Source: Paenibacillus sophorae
GTDB taxonomy: Bacteria; Bacillota; Bacilli; Paenibacillales; Paenibacillaceae
Length of the DNA: 64,000 nucleotides
Direction: 5' to 3'
NCBI RefSeq assembly: GCF_018966525.1
Contig: NZ_CP076607.1
Coordinates: 1,984,001-2,048,000, forward strand
The notes below the pieces were generated by a model. The model did not search any database and had not been told where the DNA came from. It saw nothing but the letters and a program-made list of their open reading frames with translations. Position numbers and translations under genes: made by a program. Below are positions 46,861 through 55,576 of this stretch, in pieces; position 1 is the first letter of the stretch; every line of letters starts with the position of its first letter.

Positions 46861-48360
46861 TTGACCATTATTTATTCCAAACGCCGCTTCCCGCCGCCGC
46901 CATACGACGCCGAGGTCGAGGACATGCTCTATTTCCGGCTGCTGTACGACGGCGATCATGACCTGATCTTCCCGCGGGCACGAAGCGTCCAGACCACGGA
47001 GCGGATCATACGTCGGTCTCGCCCGGGATTCTTCCGGCGCGGTCAGAAGGCGGAGTTCAAAGTGTCGACCGAGCATCAATACGTCGTGGTTAACTTCGCG
47101 AGCTTGGTCGCTGAGGTCCCAGCGGACCTGATCAACCGATCGCTCGGCAATGTATCGGCGGATGTGGAGACGGGGCCGGAGCTGGATTTTGTCTCAGGCG
47201 TCGTTTCTTCGTCTAAGCCGAACGATAAGATTTGGTCCGCGGTTACTCAGCACCAAGTCGACGGCCTGATCGCGTACCGCATCCGGCGGGACGGCGGAGG
47301 CAAGGTCTGGTTCGAGTGGCTGCTCGGAGACCGATACTTCCCACATGAGGATGGCCGCGGCGCCGACCTTACGTGGATTGAAGAGTGGGATAACGGCCAG
47401 GGAGCAAAGGACCGCTTCCTTCGTGTCGAGCGTCAGGAGCTGAGCGGGGATGATCTGACCATTCAGCAGCTCGTCTACAAGATGGACAGCGACAACGTGG
47501 GTGACCAGGTCGATACCCAACATTACGCCGCCGATCACGGGCTCGACATTCCCGAGGACGCCGAGCTCCCGGGCATCGGCGAGCTGCTCTGCGGATACGT
47601 TACCAACGACGAGTCGCTGCTGCATCCCCGCGGACGCTCGGCGCTCCGGAACATCGACACAATTCAGGAGGAAATCAACTGGACGATCACACGGGATTCC
47701 ATCGTGTTTGAAAAGCACGGCAAGCCCAAGCTGGCGATCCCGCGGGGGCTGTGGGACACAGTCGCACAGTCCAATCAGGCGAATTACGGTGCCCGCTTCG
47801 TAAGAAATGCGGACTTGGAAGTCGTCAGCTACAACGAGAATAACGGTGCCGTACCGTTGTACATCACTTGGGATGCCAAGACGAAGCAGTCATTTGAGCA
47901 CGTTGATCGGCTGATCAAGTACATGCTGGCCGTATCCAAGACATCTGTCCAAGCGGCCGGACTGGAGGATGCCAAGGGCGACACCGGAATCGCGCTGCTG
48001 TATCTCTGGATTCAGTCGGTCATCAAGGCTGAGGCCATCAAGGATAAATTCGACGGCGCAATTAAAGACGCCATCCGGAAGTGCATGATTCTCGAAAATG
48101 CGATCGGCGCCGGCGGACTGAAGCCGGTGAATCCCGTAATCGAGTGGGGCGACATGCTGCCGAAGGCCGAGAGCGAACGCGACACTGAGGAAGTCGGGAA
48201 GTACACCGGCGGCGTGCAGTCGCTTGAAACCACGGTCCGCCGGATGCACCCGGACTGGTCGGAGGATGCGATCGCTGCCGAGATCCAGAAGATTCAGGAC
48301 GAAAAGGCAGTCGACACACTGAACCCGACCTACACGCAGCCACCGAAGGTGACGGTGTAG
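46861..48360 (+). CDS. Portal protein, SPP1-like
   Basis: 499 residues from TTG 46861 (GGAAGGTGA upstream). Tail-of-head position after terL and features such as FKVSTEHQYVVVNFASLVAE, LDFVSGVVSSSKPND, ARFVRNADLEVVSYNENNGA and KTSVQAAGLEDAKGDTGIAL fit the SPP1 gp6/SSP portal family. It forms the dodecameric DNA channel of the head. Confidence 0.87.
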   Translation: MTIIYSKRRFPPPPYDAEVEDMLYFRLLYDGDHDLIFPRARSVQTTERIIRRSRPGFFRRGQKAEFKVSTEHQYVVVNFASLVAEVPADLINRSLGNVSADVETGPELDFVSGVVSSSKPNDKIWSAVTQHQVDGLIAYRIRRDGGGKVWFEWLLGDRYFPHEDGRGADLTWIEEWDNGQGAKDRFLRVERQELSGDDLTIQQLVYKMDSDNVGDQVDTQHYAADHGLDIPEDAELPGIGELLCGYVTNDESLLHPRGRSALRNIDTIQEEINWTITRDSIVFEKHGKPKLAIPRGLWDTVAQSNQANYGARFVRNADLEVVSYNENNGAVPLYITWDAKTKQSFEHVDRLIKYMLAVSKTSVQAAGLEDAKGDTGIALLYLWIQSVIKAEAIKDKFDGAIKDAIRKCMILENAIGAGGLKPVNPVIEWGDMLPKAESERDTEEVGKYTGGVQSLETTVRRMHPDWSEDAIAAEIQKIQDEKAVDTLNPTYTQPPKVTV

Positions 48361-48361
48361 G

Positions 48362-49414
48362 ATGGCGACGCCGGATGAAATCATTGCACTTTACATCGCG
48401 GCGGATGAAAGGCTTCGCCGTCTTCTGCAGGAGTTGGAGTCCGGCAACCTCACCGCCCGCCGACAACGGGAACTGGAGCAGCAGATCGATGCCATCATCG
48501 CCGAACTGACGGGAGAGGTCGGGCAGCAACTCGCCGAGCTGATTGGAGAACAGTACCGAGCCGGCGCCATGGCTGCTGTCGAACAACTGGCCGCAGCAAA
48601 GGTAACGGTGGAACTGATCAATGATTCACTTGAACCGATTATCCATCAGCAGGCGGCTCAGGCGATCATGGACGAAGCCTTTTACTCCATACTGGAGGCT
48701 TCCGAGCACATGACTGCGGACGCCAAGCGGCGCATTCGGGACATCGTGCAGGCCGCGAATCAGCTGTCGATGGTGGATGGCGTGAGCCGGCGCAAGGCAA
48801 CGAAGCAGGCGATATCCGATGCCAACGCCCAGGGCATCACTGGTATGGTCGCTAAGAATGGAGCCCGAATACCGGCGGAGAAATACATGGCCAGCGTCGT
48901 GCAGTTCCATCAGCGTAAGGCGCATGTCACCGGAGTTGAGCAAATGGCAATCCAGAACGACCGTGATCTGCTATACGTTAATTACGTCGGCATTACCTGT
49001 TCGATCTGCGCCAAGTATCAGGGCCGCGTGTACAGCATCAGCGGTAATGATCCGCGCTTCCCTCGGCTGGAGCGGCGTCCGCCATATCACAGCCATTGCG
49101 TGCATTCAATGTCCGTTTGGGTGGAGGAGTACACGTCGGCGGCGGAGATCGAGCAGGCCATACAGGATTCCAATCGGCCGTTTGAGGACAATCGCACCGA
49201 GGCCAATATCCGAAGGTATGAGGAACTGCAGCGCGAGAAGTCCCGGAAGAATGAGACCCGCAAGCAGTGGATTCGTTACAAGGCGGTCCTGCCAAACGAC
49301 ACGCCGAACCTGAAACAGTTCGCCAGCCATAAGGTTCGCGGCACGAAGAAATATGCGGAACTGCAGGAGCTTTACCGGAAGGTGAATATCGAGATCAAAA
49401 AGCAGGGAGGATGA
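48362..49414 (+). CDS. Minor head protein (SPP1 gp7 / MuF-like)
   Basis: 350 residues. Helical N-terminus; in the C-terminal half YVNYVGITCSICAKYQGRVY and PPYHSHCVHSMSVWV form the Cys/His module of phage minor capsid/head-morphogenesis proteins. Begins one base after the portal stop. It likely associates with the portal inside the procapsid. Confidence 0.85.
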   Translation: MATPDEIIALYIAADERLRRLLQELESGNLTARRQRELEQQIDAIIAELTGEVGQQLAELIGEQYRAGAMAAVEQLAAAKVTVELINDSLEPIIHQQAAQAIMDEAFYSILEASEHMTADAKRRIRDIVQAANQLSMVDGVSRRKATKQAISDANAQGITGMVAKNGARIPAEKYMASVVQFHQRKAHVTGVEQMAIQNDRDLLYVNYVGITCSICAKYQGRVYSISGNDPRFPRLERRPPYHSHCVHSMSVWVEEYTSAAEIEQAIQDSNRPFEDNRTEANIRRYEELQREKSRKNETRKQWIRYKAVLPNDTPNLKQFASHKVRGTKKYAELQELYRKVNIEIKKQGG

Positions 49415-49418
49415 CATA

Positions 49419-49655
49419 GTGGAATTGAGAATGAAGGCAAGGAATTCAAGGGCAAGAAAGCCGGTATTCAGATTGGTGCAATTCTTGACCGGCATCCACC
49501 GGGTCCATCATGATCGGTGGTCTTACGGATGGAAGTTGCCTTTCACACAGCTCGGTTACTTTCTTGTGCGAATCTTCGGCCGCCGGCATGGCCTGAAGCG
49601 AATGAAAGGCCATGGTCTGGATTACCATGACTGCACGGTTACCGGGATTTATTAG
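49419..49655 (+). CDS. Hypothetical basic protein in the head module
   Basis: 78 residues, GTG start after AGGGAGG. Very basic, His/Arg/Tyr-rich (GIHRVHHDRWSYGWKLPFTQ). Not recognised. Confidence 0.5.
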   Translation: MELRMKARNSRARKPVFRLVQFLTGIHRVHHDRWSYGWKLPFTQLGYFLVRIFGRRHGLKRMKGHGLDYHDCTVTGIY

Positions 49656-49666
49656 GGGGATCGGCC

Positions 49667-49897
49667 ATGGATGAAATTAAGGAGCGTCGTGATCGCCGTG
49701 CGGGCAAGGTAACGCCGCTGGCTTGTGCTGAAAGTCTGCTGCAGGCGGCTGAACATGGGCGCATTGAGGCATTCGTTGCCGTCGTGAAGCTGGCTGACGG
49801 TACGATCCAGACGACATGGAGCCATGTCCAGAGCATTGAGGCGCTTGGATTGCTGGAGTGTGGCAAAGACGATGTAATGCAGCATATGCGGGAGTAG
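49667..49897 (+). CDS. Hypothetical protein in the head module
   Basis: 76 residues, ATG after GGGGGA. CAESLLQAAEHGRIEAFVAV, then VKLADGTIQTTWSHVQSIEA suggests a small alpha/beta domain. Small proteins of this kind occur beside phage head genes; function unknown. Confidence 0.55.
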   Translation: MDEIKERRDRRAGKVTPLACAESLLQAAEHGRIEAFVAVVKLADGTIQTTWSHVQSIEALGLLECGKDDVMQHMRE

Positions 49898-49999
49898 GTC
49901 GCTCGAGGGAGTGGCCTTTTCTTATGTCCAAACCGTGGCATGACTTTAAACTGCCTATCGAGGACGCCTACCCGGGCATAAAACAGGAGGTCATTAACC

Positions 50000-50719
50000 A
50001 TGTATCCATATATCGTAAGTCGTTTCCGTTACCGTTTGGATCTTCAACTCTTTGCCGCTGATAGTGGTGGAGGTGAAGGCGGCGGTGGAGGGGGAGAGGG
50101 AGGCAGCGGCGGTTCCGGCGGGGAAGGTGGCGCCGGTGGTGAGGGAACCGATAAGAAGTTTTCTCAGGCCGAGCTTGACGCTAAGATTCAGTCCCGCGTC
50201 TCCCGCGCCGAGAAAGCCGCTCAAACCGCTCTGGCCAAAGAGTTGGGCTTTGATTCTGTCGAAGCCATGCAGACCTCCCTGAAACTGAAGGACAAAGACA
50301 AGGGCGGGAAACTTGACCCCGCCGAAGTCGATCGTCTGGTCGACGAGAAGATCAAGGCGCGCGAGAAAGAGCAGAACGATAAGACCTTTCAGCGCTTGCT
50401 TAACGCCGAGGTAAAGGTACTGGCAAACGAACTCGGGTTTGCCGATTGGGAGGATGCCCGCGCCTTGGCCGACCTGTCTGCAGCGAAGGAGAACGACAAG
50501 GGCGAGTTGGATGGCGTAAAAGAAGCCCTTGAAGCCCTCGCCAAGAAAAAGCCGCATCTGCTGAAAGCCAAGCAGGGCAGTGGCCGGATCGGCGCCGACA
50601 TTTCGGGAGGTTCTGCCGACGACAAGAAGAAGCGCCGCGAGGACATTGTCAATTTGGCTAAGAGTCGCGGAACTATGACTGGCGGTCAGGCCGTGCATGA
50701 TCCGTGGTCCAGAAAATAA
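50000..50719 (+). CDS. Scaffolding protein
   Basis: 239 residues. The N-terminus FRYRLDLQLFAA is almost identical to that of the capsid protein. A long Gly/Glu linker (about 22-50) is followed by a helical Lys/Glu/Ala-rich body (QAELDAKIQSRVSRAEKAAQ; KAREKEQNDKTFQRLLNAEV) and a basic C-terminus, typical of DUF4355-like scaffolds. It guides procapsid assembly and leaves before DNA entry. AGGAGG precedes the ATG. Confidence 0.85.
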   Translation: MYPYIVSRFRYRLDLQLFAADSGGGEGGGGGGEGGSGGSGGEGGAGGEGTDKKFSQAELDAKIQSRVSRAEKAAQTALAKELGFDSVEAMQTSLKLKDKDKGGKLDPAEVDRLVDEKIKAREKEQNDKTFQRLLNAEVKVLANELGFADWEDARALADLSAAKENDKGELDGVKEALEALAKKKPHLLKAKQGSGRIGADISGGSADDKKKRREDIVNLAKSRGTMTGGQAVHDPWSRK

Positions 50720-50733
50720 GGAGGGAATAATTC

Positions 50734-51111
50734 ATGAATTTGCAACCGAGACAGCGCGTGACGGTGCAGGATGAGTATGAAATCCTCGCCTCGTTTGAAG
50801 TGATCCGTGAGGTAGCCAACGGCATTACCATTGATTCTGCGGCGATTACAGCCGACGGTAATGGCGACAAAATCATCAAGAAGGGCATGCCGATGGCGAA
50901 GCTGACTGCTTCCGGCAAATATGTGCCGTACAATTCCGCTGGAGCCGACGGCAGCCAGAACCCGACGGCGATCCTGAAGCGAACCGTAAACGTCAAGGAC
51001 GGCGACCATGTCGTCGGCGGGTACGAAGTCGCCAAGATCATCGCCGCCCGCGTTCCGGTGACCGTTGACGCCACGCTCCGTAGCAAGATGCCGAATATCG
51101 TATTCGCCTAA
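50734..51111 (+). CDS. Head decoration/fiber-like protein
   Basis: 125 residues, strand-rich (GITIDSAAITADGNGDKIIK; KGMPMAKLTASGKYVPYNSA; DGDHVVGGYEVAKIIAARVP). Position between scaffold and capsid and composition fit a small head-decoration protein. AAGGAGG precedes the ATG. Confidence 0.72.
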   Translation: MNLQPRQRVTVQDEYEILASFEVIREVANGITIDSAAITADGNGDKIIKKGMPMAKLTASGKYVPYNSAGADGSQNPTAILKRTVNVKDGDHVVGGYEVAKIIAARVPVTVDATLRSKMPNIVFA

Positions 51112-51142
51112 TCCTGGTCATAGAAAGGACTGAATTCAAAAC

Positions 51143-52279
51143 ATGAACACGATCCAATATCGCTACAAACTCGACCTTCAGCTTTTCGCTGCAGGCGATC
51201 CAATTGATCTTACCCTGGAAGAAGCGCTGACCGGGGAAGACCTGCTGGTCTATTCCCGGAACCTCGAAACGTCGAATGATTATCTCCACCCGTTGCTGTT
51301 CCCGCCCCGAGAGACTGCGGAACTGACGGTCGACGTTATTCAAGAAGAGTCACCGAGGCTGCCGGTAATGGCAAAGATTGCGGAACTCGGAACCGAGGTG
51401 GAATACGCATCACGGGAAGGACTGAAGGGTACTCGCATCGAAATTCCGAAAATCCAGTTGGGCCGCTATATGGACGAACGCCTTGTCCGGCTTGCGTTAC
51501 AGGCGTCCCAAAGTTACGGATTGCGGTCGGAGGAGCAGAACCAACTCCGTAACCGGCAATTGAATGATGCTCAATTCGCTGTTGATTCCATCCGCGCGCG
51601 TCGGGAGTGGGTTGCCTTGACCAGTGTATGGAGCGGAGGAGTCAACTATGTCGAGGGTGATGTTCGAGTTACCGTGGACTTTGGCTATACAACCGAACAG
51701 AAGCCGGTATTAGCCGGAACGGATAAGTGGGATGATATCGAAAACTCCACGCCGCTTGATGATATCCAAACGTGGGTTGATGCTTGGAGAGCGAAAGGGA
51801 TTCGCCTGCGCCGGGCACTTACGTCGCAGAAGATTATCACGCTGCTTCGCCGTAACCTGTCCATCCGGAAGCAATACCACGGCGACCCGAGCGGATCGGC
51901 GCAGCCGCCATCCCTTACCAACGGCCAACTGCAATCTGTCTTTGATGAGATGGAGTTCCCGGCAATCGTTGCCTATGACACGCAAGCCCGCACCGAGGAT
52001 CGCGCGCTCACTGGTGGAAAATTGTCTTTTACCACGGTCCGGATGGTGCCGGAGAATCGGTTTATTCTTCTTCCGGAAGGTCCACTTGGCAATTATCTGT
52101 GGGCCAAGACGACAGAGGAAATGATGGCTGAGATTGAAGCAGAGCAAACTGGAGACATGGGCATTTATGTTTTCAGAGATGTGACCAAGAATCCTATCCG
52201 CGTTCGCACCGCTGGTGTGGCCCTCAACTTCCCGGCATTTGCTTGGGCCGACTCTGTCGTTTCCGCGACTGTTATTTAA
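51143..52279 (+). CDS. Major capsid protein, E family
   Basis: 378 residues. Starts MNTIQYRYKLDLQLFAAG, then the family body: VIQEESPRLPVMAKIAELGT, IPKIQLGRYMDERLVRLALQ, WVDAWRAKGIRLRRALTSQK, VRMVPENRFILLPEGPLGNY. Matches phage capsid E-type shells with the HK97 fold. A terminator follows at once, as expected for a highly expressed gene. Confidence 0.92.
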   Translation: MNTIQYRYKLDLQLFAAGDPIDLTLEEALTGEDLLVYSRNLETSNDYLHPLLFPPRETAELTVDVIQEESPRLPVMAKIAELGTEVEYASREGLKGTRIEIPKIQLGRYMDERLVRLALQASQSYGLRSEEQNQLRNRQLNDAQFAVDSIRARREWVALTSVWSGGVNYVEGDVRVTVDFGYTTEQKPVLAGTDKWDDIENSTPLDDIQTWVDAWRAKGIRLRRALTSQKIITLLRRNLSIRKQYHGDPSGSAQPPSLTNGQLQSVFDEMEFPAIVAYDTQARTEDRALTGGKLSFTTVRMVPENRFILLPEGPLGNYLWAKTTEEMMAEIEAEQTGDMGIYVFRDVTKNPIRVRTAGVALNFPAFAWADSVVSATVI

Positions 52280-52308
52280 GGAGCTCTTTAGAGGGCTCCT
52301 TTTCTTTA
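52278..52308 (+). terminator. Terminator after the capsid gene
   Basis: AAGGAGC (52278-52284) pairs with GCTCCTT (52295-52301), followed by TTCTTT. The stem begins within the stop codon. Confidence 0.75.
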
Positions 52309-52333
52309 TCAATAATCAGAAAGGGTGATTGAA

Positions 52334-52687
52334 GTGGACTTGAAACTGACGGGAGTCGTTAAGCAAGGCGGGAAATGGCGCAAGCCTAGCGACATCATTC
52401 GGAAGGTGGATGATGAGATCGCCGAGGAGCTGATCGCTGCCGGCGTCGCCGAGGAAATCGAGCCTCAACCTGAAGAGGATGCATCCGAACTTCAGGAGCT
52501 GCGCGATCGTGCGAAGGTGCTCGGCGTGCCTAATGCCGGTCGGTTGGGCGAGGCCAAGCTGAAGGAAGGTATTGCAGAGAAGGACGCTGAGCTGCGAACG
52601 AAGGCTGCCGAGCTGGGCATTGAGGACATTGAGGGTAAAACCGTCGAGGATTTGATCGCGGCGATTGCTGAAGCTGAGAAAAAGTAG
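52334..52687 (+). CDS. Small head protein with Rho-N/HeH-like end
   Basis: 117 residues from GTG 52334. N-terminal VVKQGGKWRKPSDIIRKVDD; the C-terminal ~60 residues (KVLGVPNAGRLGEAKLKEGI; GIEDIEGKTVEDLIAAIAEA) resemble paired helix-extended-loop-helix elements seen in phage head genes after the capsid. Function unknown. Confidence 0.6.
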   Translation: MDLKLTGVVKQGGKWRKPSDIIRKVDDEIAEELIAAGVAEEIEPQPEEDASELQELRDRAKVLGVPNAGRLGEAKLKEGIAEKDAELRTKAAELGIEDIEGKTVEDLIAAIAEAEKK

Positions 52688-52696
52688 GTGACGGTC

Positions 52697-53077
52697 ATGC
52701 CAACAACGGAAGAAGTCGCCGCTTGGATCGTAGGGAACGTTCTGGATACGGAGGCGTGGGACAAGAAACCGGAGAAACAACCGCTTGCCGTCAAGCAAGC
52801 GGAGCGCAACCTCTCCCGCTGGTACCCGGAGGTAGAGTTGATGGTTGAGGTCGTATCCCTGCAGGCGATATGGGAGTTGCAGGGCCTTGACCCCGCTCTC
52901 AAATTTCAACGTCACGCCGTTAAGTCGCTAAACGACAACGGCGAGGGTATCACATACAGTGGCATCCGCGATGTCGTGGCGCCGGAGGTGCGCGAGCTGC
53001 TCGGCAAGCCTGCATTCGAGCTGGCTGAAGAAGCCGAGGATGCCCCCGGTCCGCAGTATGGCGGGTGCCTGATATGA
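52697..53077 (+). CDS. Head-tail connector protein, probable
   Basis: 126 residues from ATG 52697 (AGGTGA upstream). The order capsid, small protein, this gene, head-closure, gp10-like matches the connector position; TEEVAAWIVGNVLDTEAWDK and FQRHAVKSLNDNGEGITYSG fit gp15-type adaptors. Confidence 0.65.
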   Translation: MPTTEEVAAWIVGNVLDTEAWDKKPEKQPLAVKQAERNLSRWYPEVELMVEVVSLQAIWELQGLDPALKFQRHAVKSLNDNGEGITYSGIRDVVAPEVRELLGKPAFELAEEAEDAPGPQYGGCLI

Positions 53078-53391
53078 GCCTTTTTGGTTACCCGGCAACT
53101 GTCCAGCATTACCACCCGAGCGTCGATGAGTGGGGCCGCCCGCTGCCGGCGGAGCCAGTCGAGAAGGCGGCCAAGGTCGTCGAGGAGCAGCGCCTGATCC
53201 GAAATGCCCAAGGCGAGGAGATCACGGTTGCCTACACCGTGTATTTAGAGGGCGTAAATGCCGTCGGCTTCGACGACTGGCTGCAGTATACGAATGCCCT
53301 TGGCACGGAGGTTCGCATCGATGTCCGGCATTACGAGATCCGAAAGTACCTTGGAACGGACGAGGTGAAGGAAGTGGTCATCTATGGGTAG
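53074..53391 (+). CDS. Head closure protein, probable
   Basis: 105 residues from ATG 53074, overlapping the connector gene by four bases. Beta-rich (FGYPATVQHYHPSVDEWGRP; ITVAYTVYLEGVNAVGFDDW). Placement and size fit SPP1 gp16-like stoppers. Confidence 0.62.
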   Translation: MSLFGYPATVQHYHPSVDEWGRPLPAEPVEKAAKVVEEQRLIRNAQGEEITVAYTVYLEGVNAVGFDDWLQYTNALGTEVRIDVRHYEIRKYLGTDEVKEVVIYG

Positions 53392-53833
53392 CCGCGGAAA
53401 ATTCTTCATAGAATTGACCGGGCTTGAAGAGATCATTTCCCACCTGGACGATCTGGAGAAAGATTTGGATCGCCGGATTGATGCCGTATTGACCAAGCTG
53501 GCCATGAAGATCATCCACGACGCCAAGCGACTGGCGCCGATCGACAGCGGCGACCTGGAGGCTGCGCTTATCGTCGGTGAGGTCAAACAAATGCTGACTG
53601 AGCGGTACATCGAATTCGGGACAAGCCCGGAGGTTGATTCCTACGCAGTCGTGCAGCATGAGGGCTTCAGGAAGACAGCGAGTGGAGCCATAGTCCAATT
53701 GACGCCGGGCGAGAAAACCCGAAGCAAAGGGCAGTACAACGGCTATACGCCCGGCAAAAAGTATTTGGAGAACGCGATCAAGATGAACGAAGATCTGATC
53801 CGGACCGAGCTCTCCAAAATATTGGAGGGATGA
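53384..53833 (+). CDS. HK97 gp10-like tail component
   Basis: 149 residues. ELTGLEEIISHLDDLEKDLD, then KLAMKIIHDAKRLAPIDSGD and the GTSPEVDSYAVVQHEG region are typical of the gp10/neck family. Overlaps the closure gene by eight bases. Confidence 0.82.
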   Translation: MGSRGKFFIELTGLEEIISHLDDLEKDLDRRIDAVLTKLAMKIIHDAKRLAPIDSGDLEAALIVGEVKQMLTERYIEFGTSPEVDSYAVVQHEGFRKTASGAIVQLTPGEKTRSKGQYNGYTPGKKYLENAIKMNEDLIRTELSKILEG

Positions 53834-53836
53834 ACC

Positions 53837-54247
53837 GTGCTTGCGAGTGACTTAATCAGCTTCCTGTCGGCATCCGGCTACACCGTTTATCCTGATGCCA
53901 ATTTCATCCCTGCAGATATTCCGGATGCTAAGCTGCCGTGCCTCTTTGTCCAAGACTCCGGCGGGTACGCTCCGGGAGAGTTTGTTCCGACCGAGCGGCC
54001 GACCTATCAGATTATCGTGAAGGGCAAGTCCTACAAGACCAACCCGGCCAACATGGCAGCCGCTGAAGTTGTCGCAAAGGGACTGGTCAAGCGGCTACAC
54101 CGCCTTGCTAATTACCAGGCGGGCAGTACGCATGTCTTTTCAAGCACAGCCGCGCAGCAGCCGATTTATCTCGGACTTGACGCTATGGACCGGCCGATGT
54201 ATTCAACCAATTTCATTTTCTATACGAAGGAGGCACCAACCACATGA
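53837..54247 (+). CDS. Tail terminator/completion protein, probable
   Basis: 136 residues, GTG start after TTGGAGG. LISFLSASGYTVYPDANFIP and PTYQIIVKGKSYKTNPANMA fit the minor capsid/tail-terminator family that caps the tail tube. Stop overlaps the tail tube gene by four bases. Confidence 0.7.
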   Translation: MLASDLISFLSASGYTVYPDANFIPADIPDAKLPCLFVQDSGGYAPGEFVPTERPTYQIIVKGKSYKTNPANMAAAEVVAKGLVKRLHRLANYQAGSTHVFSSTAAQQPIYLGLDAMDRPMYSTNFIFYTKEAPTT

Positions 54248-54795
54248 GTGACGTGAACAATATCTATGCGGGTCCTGGTATTTTCATTTGGGGAATCGAG
54301 GCTGACGGCACGGAGGAAACCGATGCAATTACGATTGATTTGACTCAAGGCGGCATCACCTTTACGACCACGACGACCTATTTTGAGCCGGCGACGGACC
54401 AGACGGGTACAGCGCCGGTGAAGTCGATTTCTACCGGAACGACTGGAGCAATCAACTTTGAGACTCCGGATATGGACTTCGAAAAGGTCATTCTGTATAA
54501 CCCGAATGCGGATAAGATCGTAGACGGTACAACGCCGACAAAGGTTAAGTACCAAGTAACCGGTCTGGCCGGCAAGGAACTTCCGCGGAAGCGGGCGGTT
54601 ATCAAGCCGCAAGGCGTTGACGATCCGAAGAGATTCATCTACATCGAGAGCGTTGGTATCAAGTTCGACATGAATGCGGCTTTCGTTTTGGACAATAACC
54701 TCCGGCTTACCGTCTCGGCCATGGCTTATCCGGCGCTCGATGCCACGCCGAAGGGACTGCTTTACACCTGGGGAGACATCACCGCCACAGCTTAA
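54244..54795 (+). CDS. Major tail tube protein
   Basis: 183 residues, strand-rich: YAGPGIFIWGIEADGTEETD, GGITFTTTTTYFEPATDQTG, TGTTGAINFETPDMDFEKVI. Position before the tail chaperones and the strong terminator afterwards fit the tube protein, made in many copies. Confidence 0.82.
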   Translation: MSDVNNIYAGPGIFIWGIEADGTEETDAITIDLTQGGITFTTTTTYFEPATDQTGTAPVKSISTGTTGAINFETPDMDFEKVILYNPNADKIVDGTTPTKVKYQVTGLAGKELPRKRAVIKPQGVDDPKRFIYIESVGIKFDMNAAFVLDNNLRLTVSAMAYPALDATPKGLLYTWGDITATA

Positions 54796-54812
54796 TACTG
54801 AATTTTAATCAC

Positions 54813-54840
54813 GGAGAGGGCGCGAGCCTTCTCCTTTTTT
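54813..54840 (+). terminator. Terminator after the tail tube gene
   Basis: GGAGAGGGC-GCGA-GCCTTCTCC (one G-T pair) followed by TTTTTT. Confidence 0.85.
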
Positions 54841-54863
54841 ATTTATAACAAGGGGGAAGGCCC

Positions 54864-55274
54864 ATGCTCAATTTTGGTAAAAAGGAAGTCCTGAAGCTCG
54901 GGAACCGGCGTGTCGAGGTCCCTAAGCTAACTCGGAATCGGCTTAAGAAGCTGACCGAGCATGTCGGAACGATTGGAGACTTTTTGGTGAAGTTTTTTCT
55001 CACACCGCAAGAAGACCGTTCCGTGTTTATCGTGGCCGGCGCGGACGTGACGATTGACGAAATTTACGAAATCACATCGCTGCTCAGCGATATCGATATA
55101 GAGGAGCTGAGTGAGCAGGCAAGTATTGCCGAATGCACGGAATACCTCCTGCTCACTTGGCAAAAGAACGACATGAATGCCGCCCTGGGAAACTTAAAGG
55201 GCCTGATTCCGCCGATGGCGCAGCAGTTCGTGCAGTCGATCGTTCAAAGGATGAATCAGGCCGCCGGACAATAA
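54864..55274 (+). CDS. Tail assembly chaperone (short, unshifted product)
   Basis: 136 residues: NRLKKLTEHVGTIGDFLVKF, FIVAGADVTIDEIYEITSLL, SDIDIEELSEQASIAECTEY. Equivalent of lambda gpG. It is made when ribosomes do not slip at 55187 and works with the shifted form on the tape measure before tube assembly. GGGGGAAGG precedes the ATG. Confidence 0.85.
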   Translation: MLNFGKKEVLKLGNRRVEVPKLTRNRLKKLTEHVGTIGDFLVKFFLTPQEDRSVFIVAGADVTIDEIYEITSLLSDIDIEELSEQASIAECTEYLLLTWQKNDMNAALGNLKGLIPPMAQQFVQSIVQRMNQAAGQ

Positions 55275-55573
55275 CGCTGGATGAGTTTATCCTGCGCTGC
55301 TGCATCATCCTCGGGAAGACGCAGTTCGAGGTCGAGAATGAATATTGCCTGATCGATCTGCCGCAGCTCCTTCTGATAAAAGATCAGATCCACGCGGCGG
55401 AGCTGCTGGAGCAGATCGATGTTGAATCATTCCCGCACATTATGGACAAGAAGGCGCGGGAAGCGATATTGAAGCGGATCACCCGGAATCTACCGAAGCC
55501 GCCTAAGGCACCTTCGAAGTCCGCAGAGGAACAGTACCAAGCTCAGCTCGCGCGTATGAAAGGAGGAGGATGA
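54864..55573 (+). CDS. Tail assembly chaperone, -1 frameshifted fusion (gpGT-like)
   Basis: The short chaperone frame contains G GGA AAC at 55187-55193, in the correct phase for -1 slippage. After slipping, the ribosome reads from CTT at 55193 and stays open to 55573, adding about 126 residues (TITLDEFILRCCIILGKTQF; DLPQLLLIKDQIHAAELLEQ; a basic Pro-rich end). The downstream frame has no ribosome site of its own, so the fusion (about 236 residues) explains it. Longer and shorter chaperones in this ratio are standard in siphovirus tails. Confidence 0.85.
55187..55193 (+). other. Programmed -1 frameshift site GGGAAAC
   Basis: Fits X XXY YYZ with zero-frame codons GGA and AAC. Both frames are open across 55133-55274, the needed overlap. 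Confidence 0.8.
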
Positions 55574-55576
55574 GGA

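Noticed and set aside
49924..50061. 45-codon frame (MSKPWHDFKLPIEDAYPGIK...) before the scaffold gene
   Set aside because: Has a weak upstream GGGAGTGG and a sensible first half, but its second half overlaps the scaffold start out of frame. Too uncertain to list as a gene.
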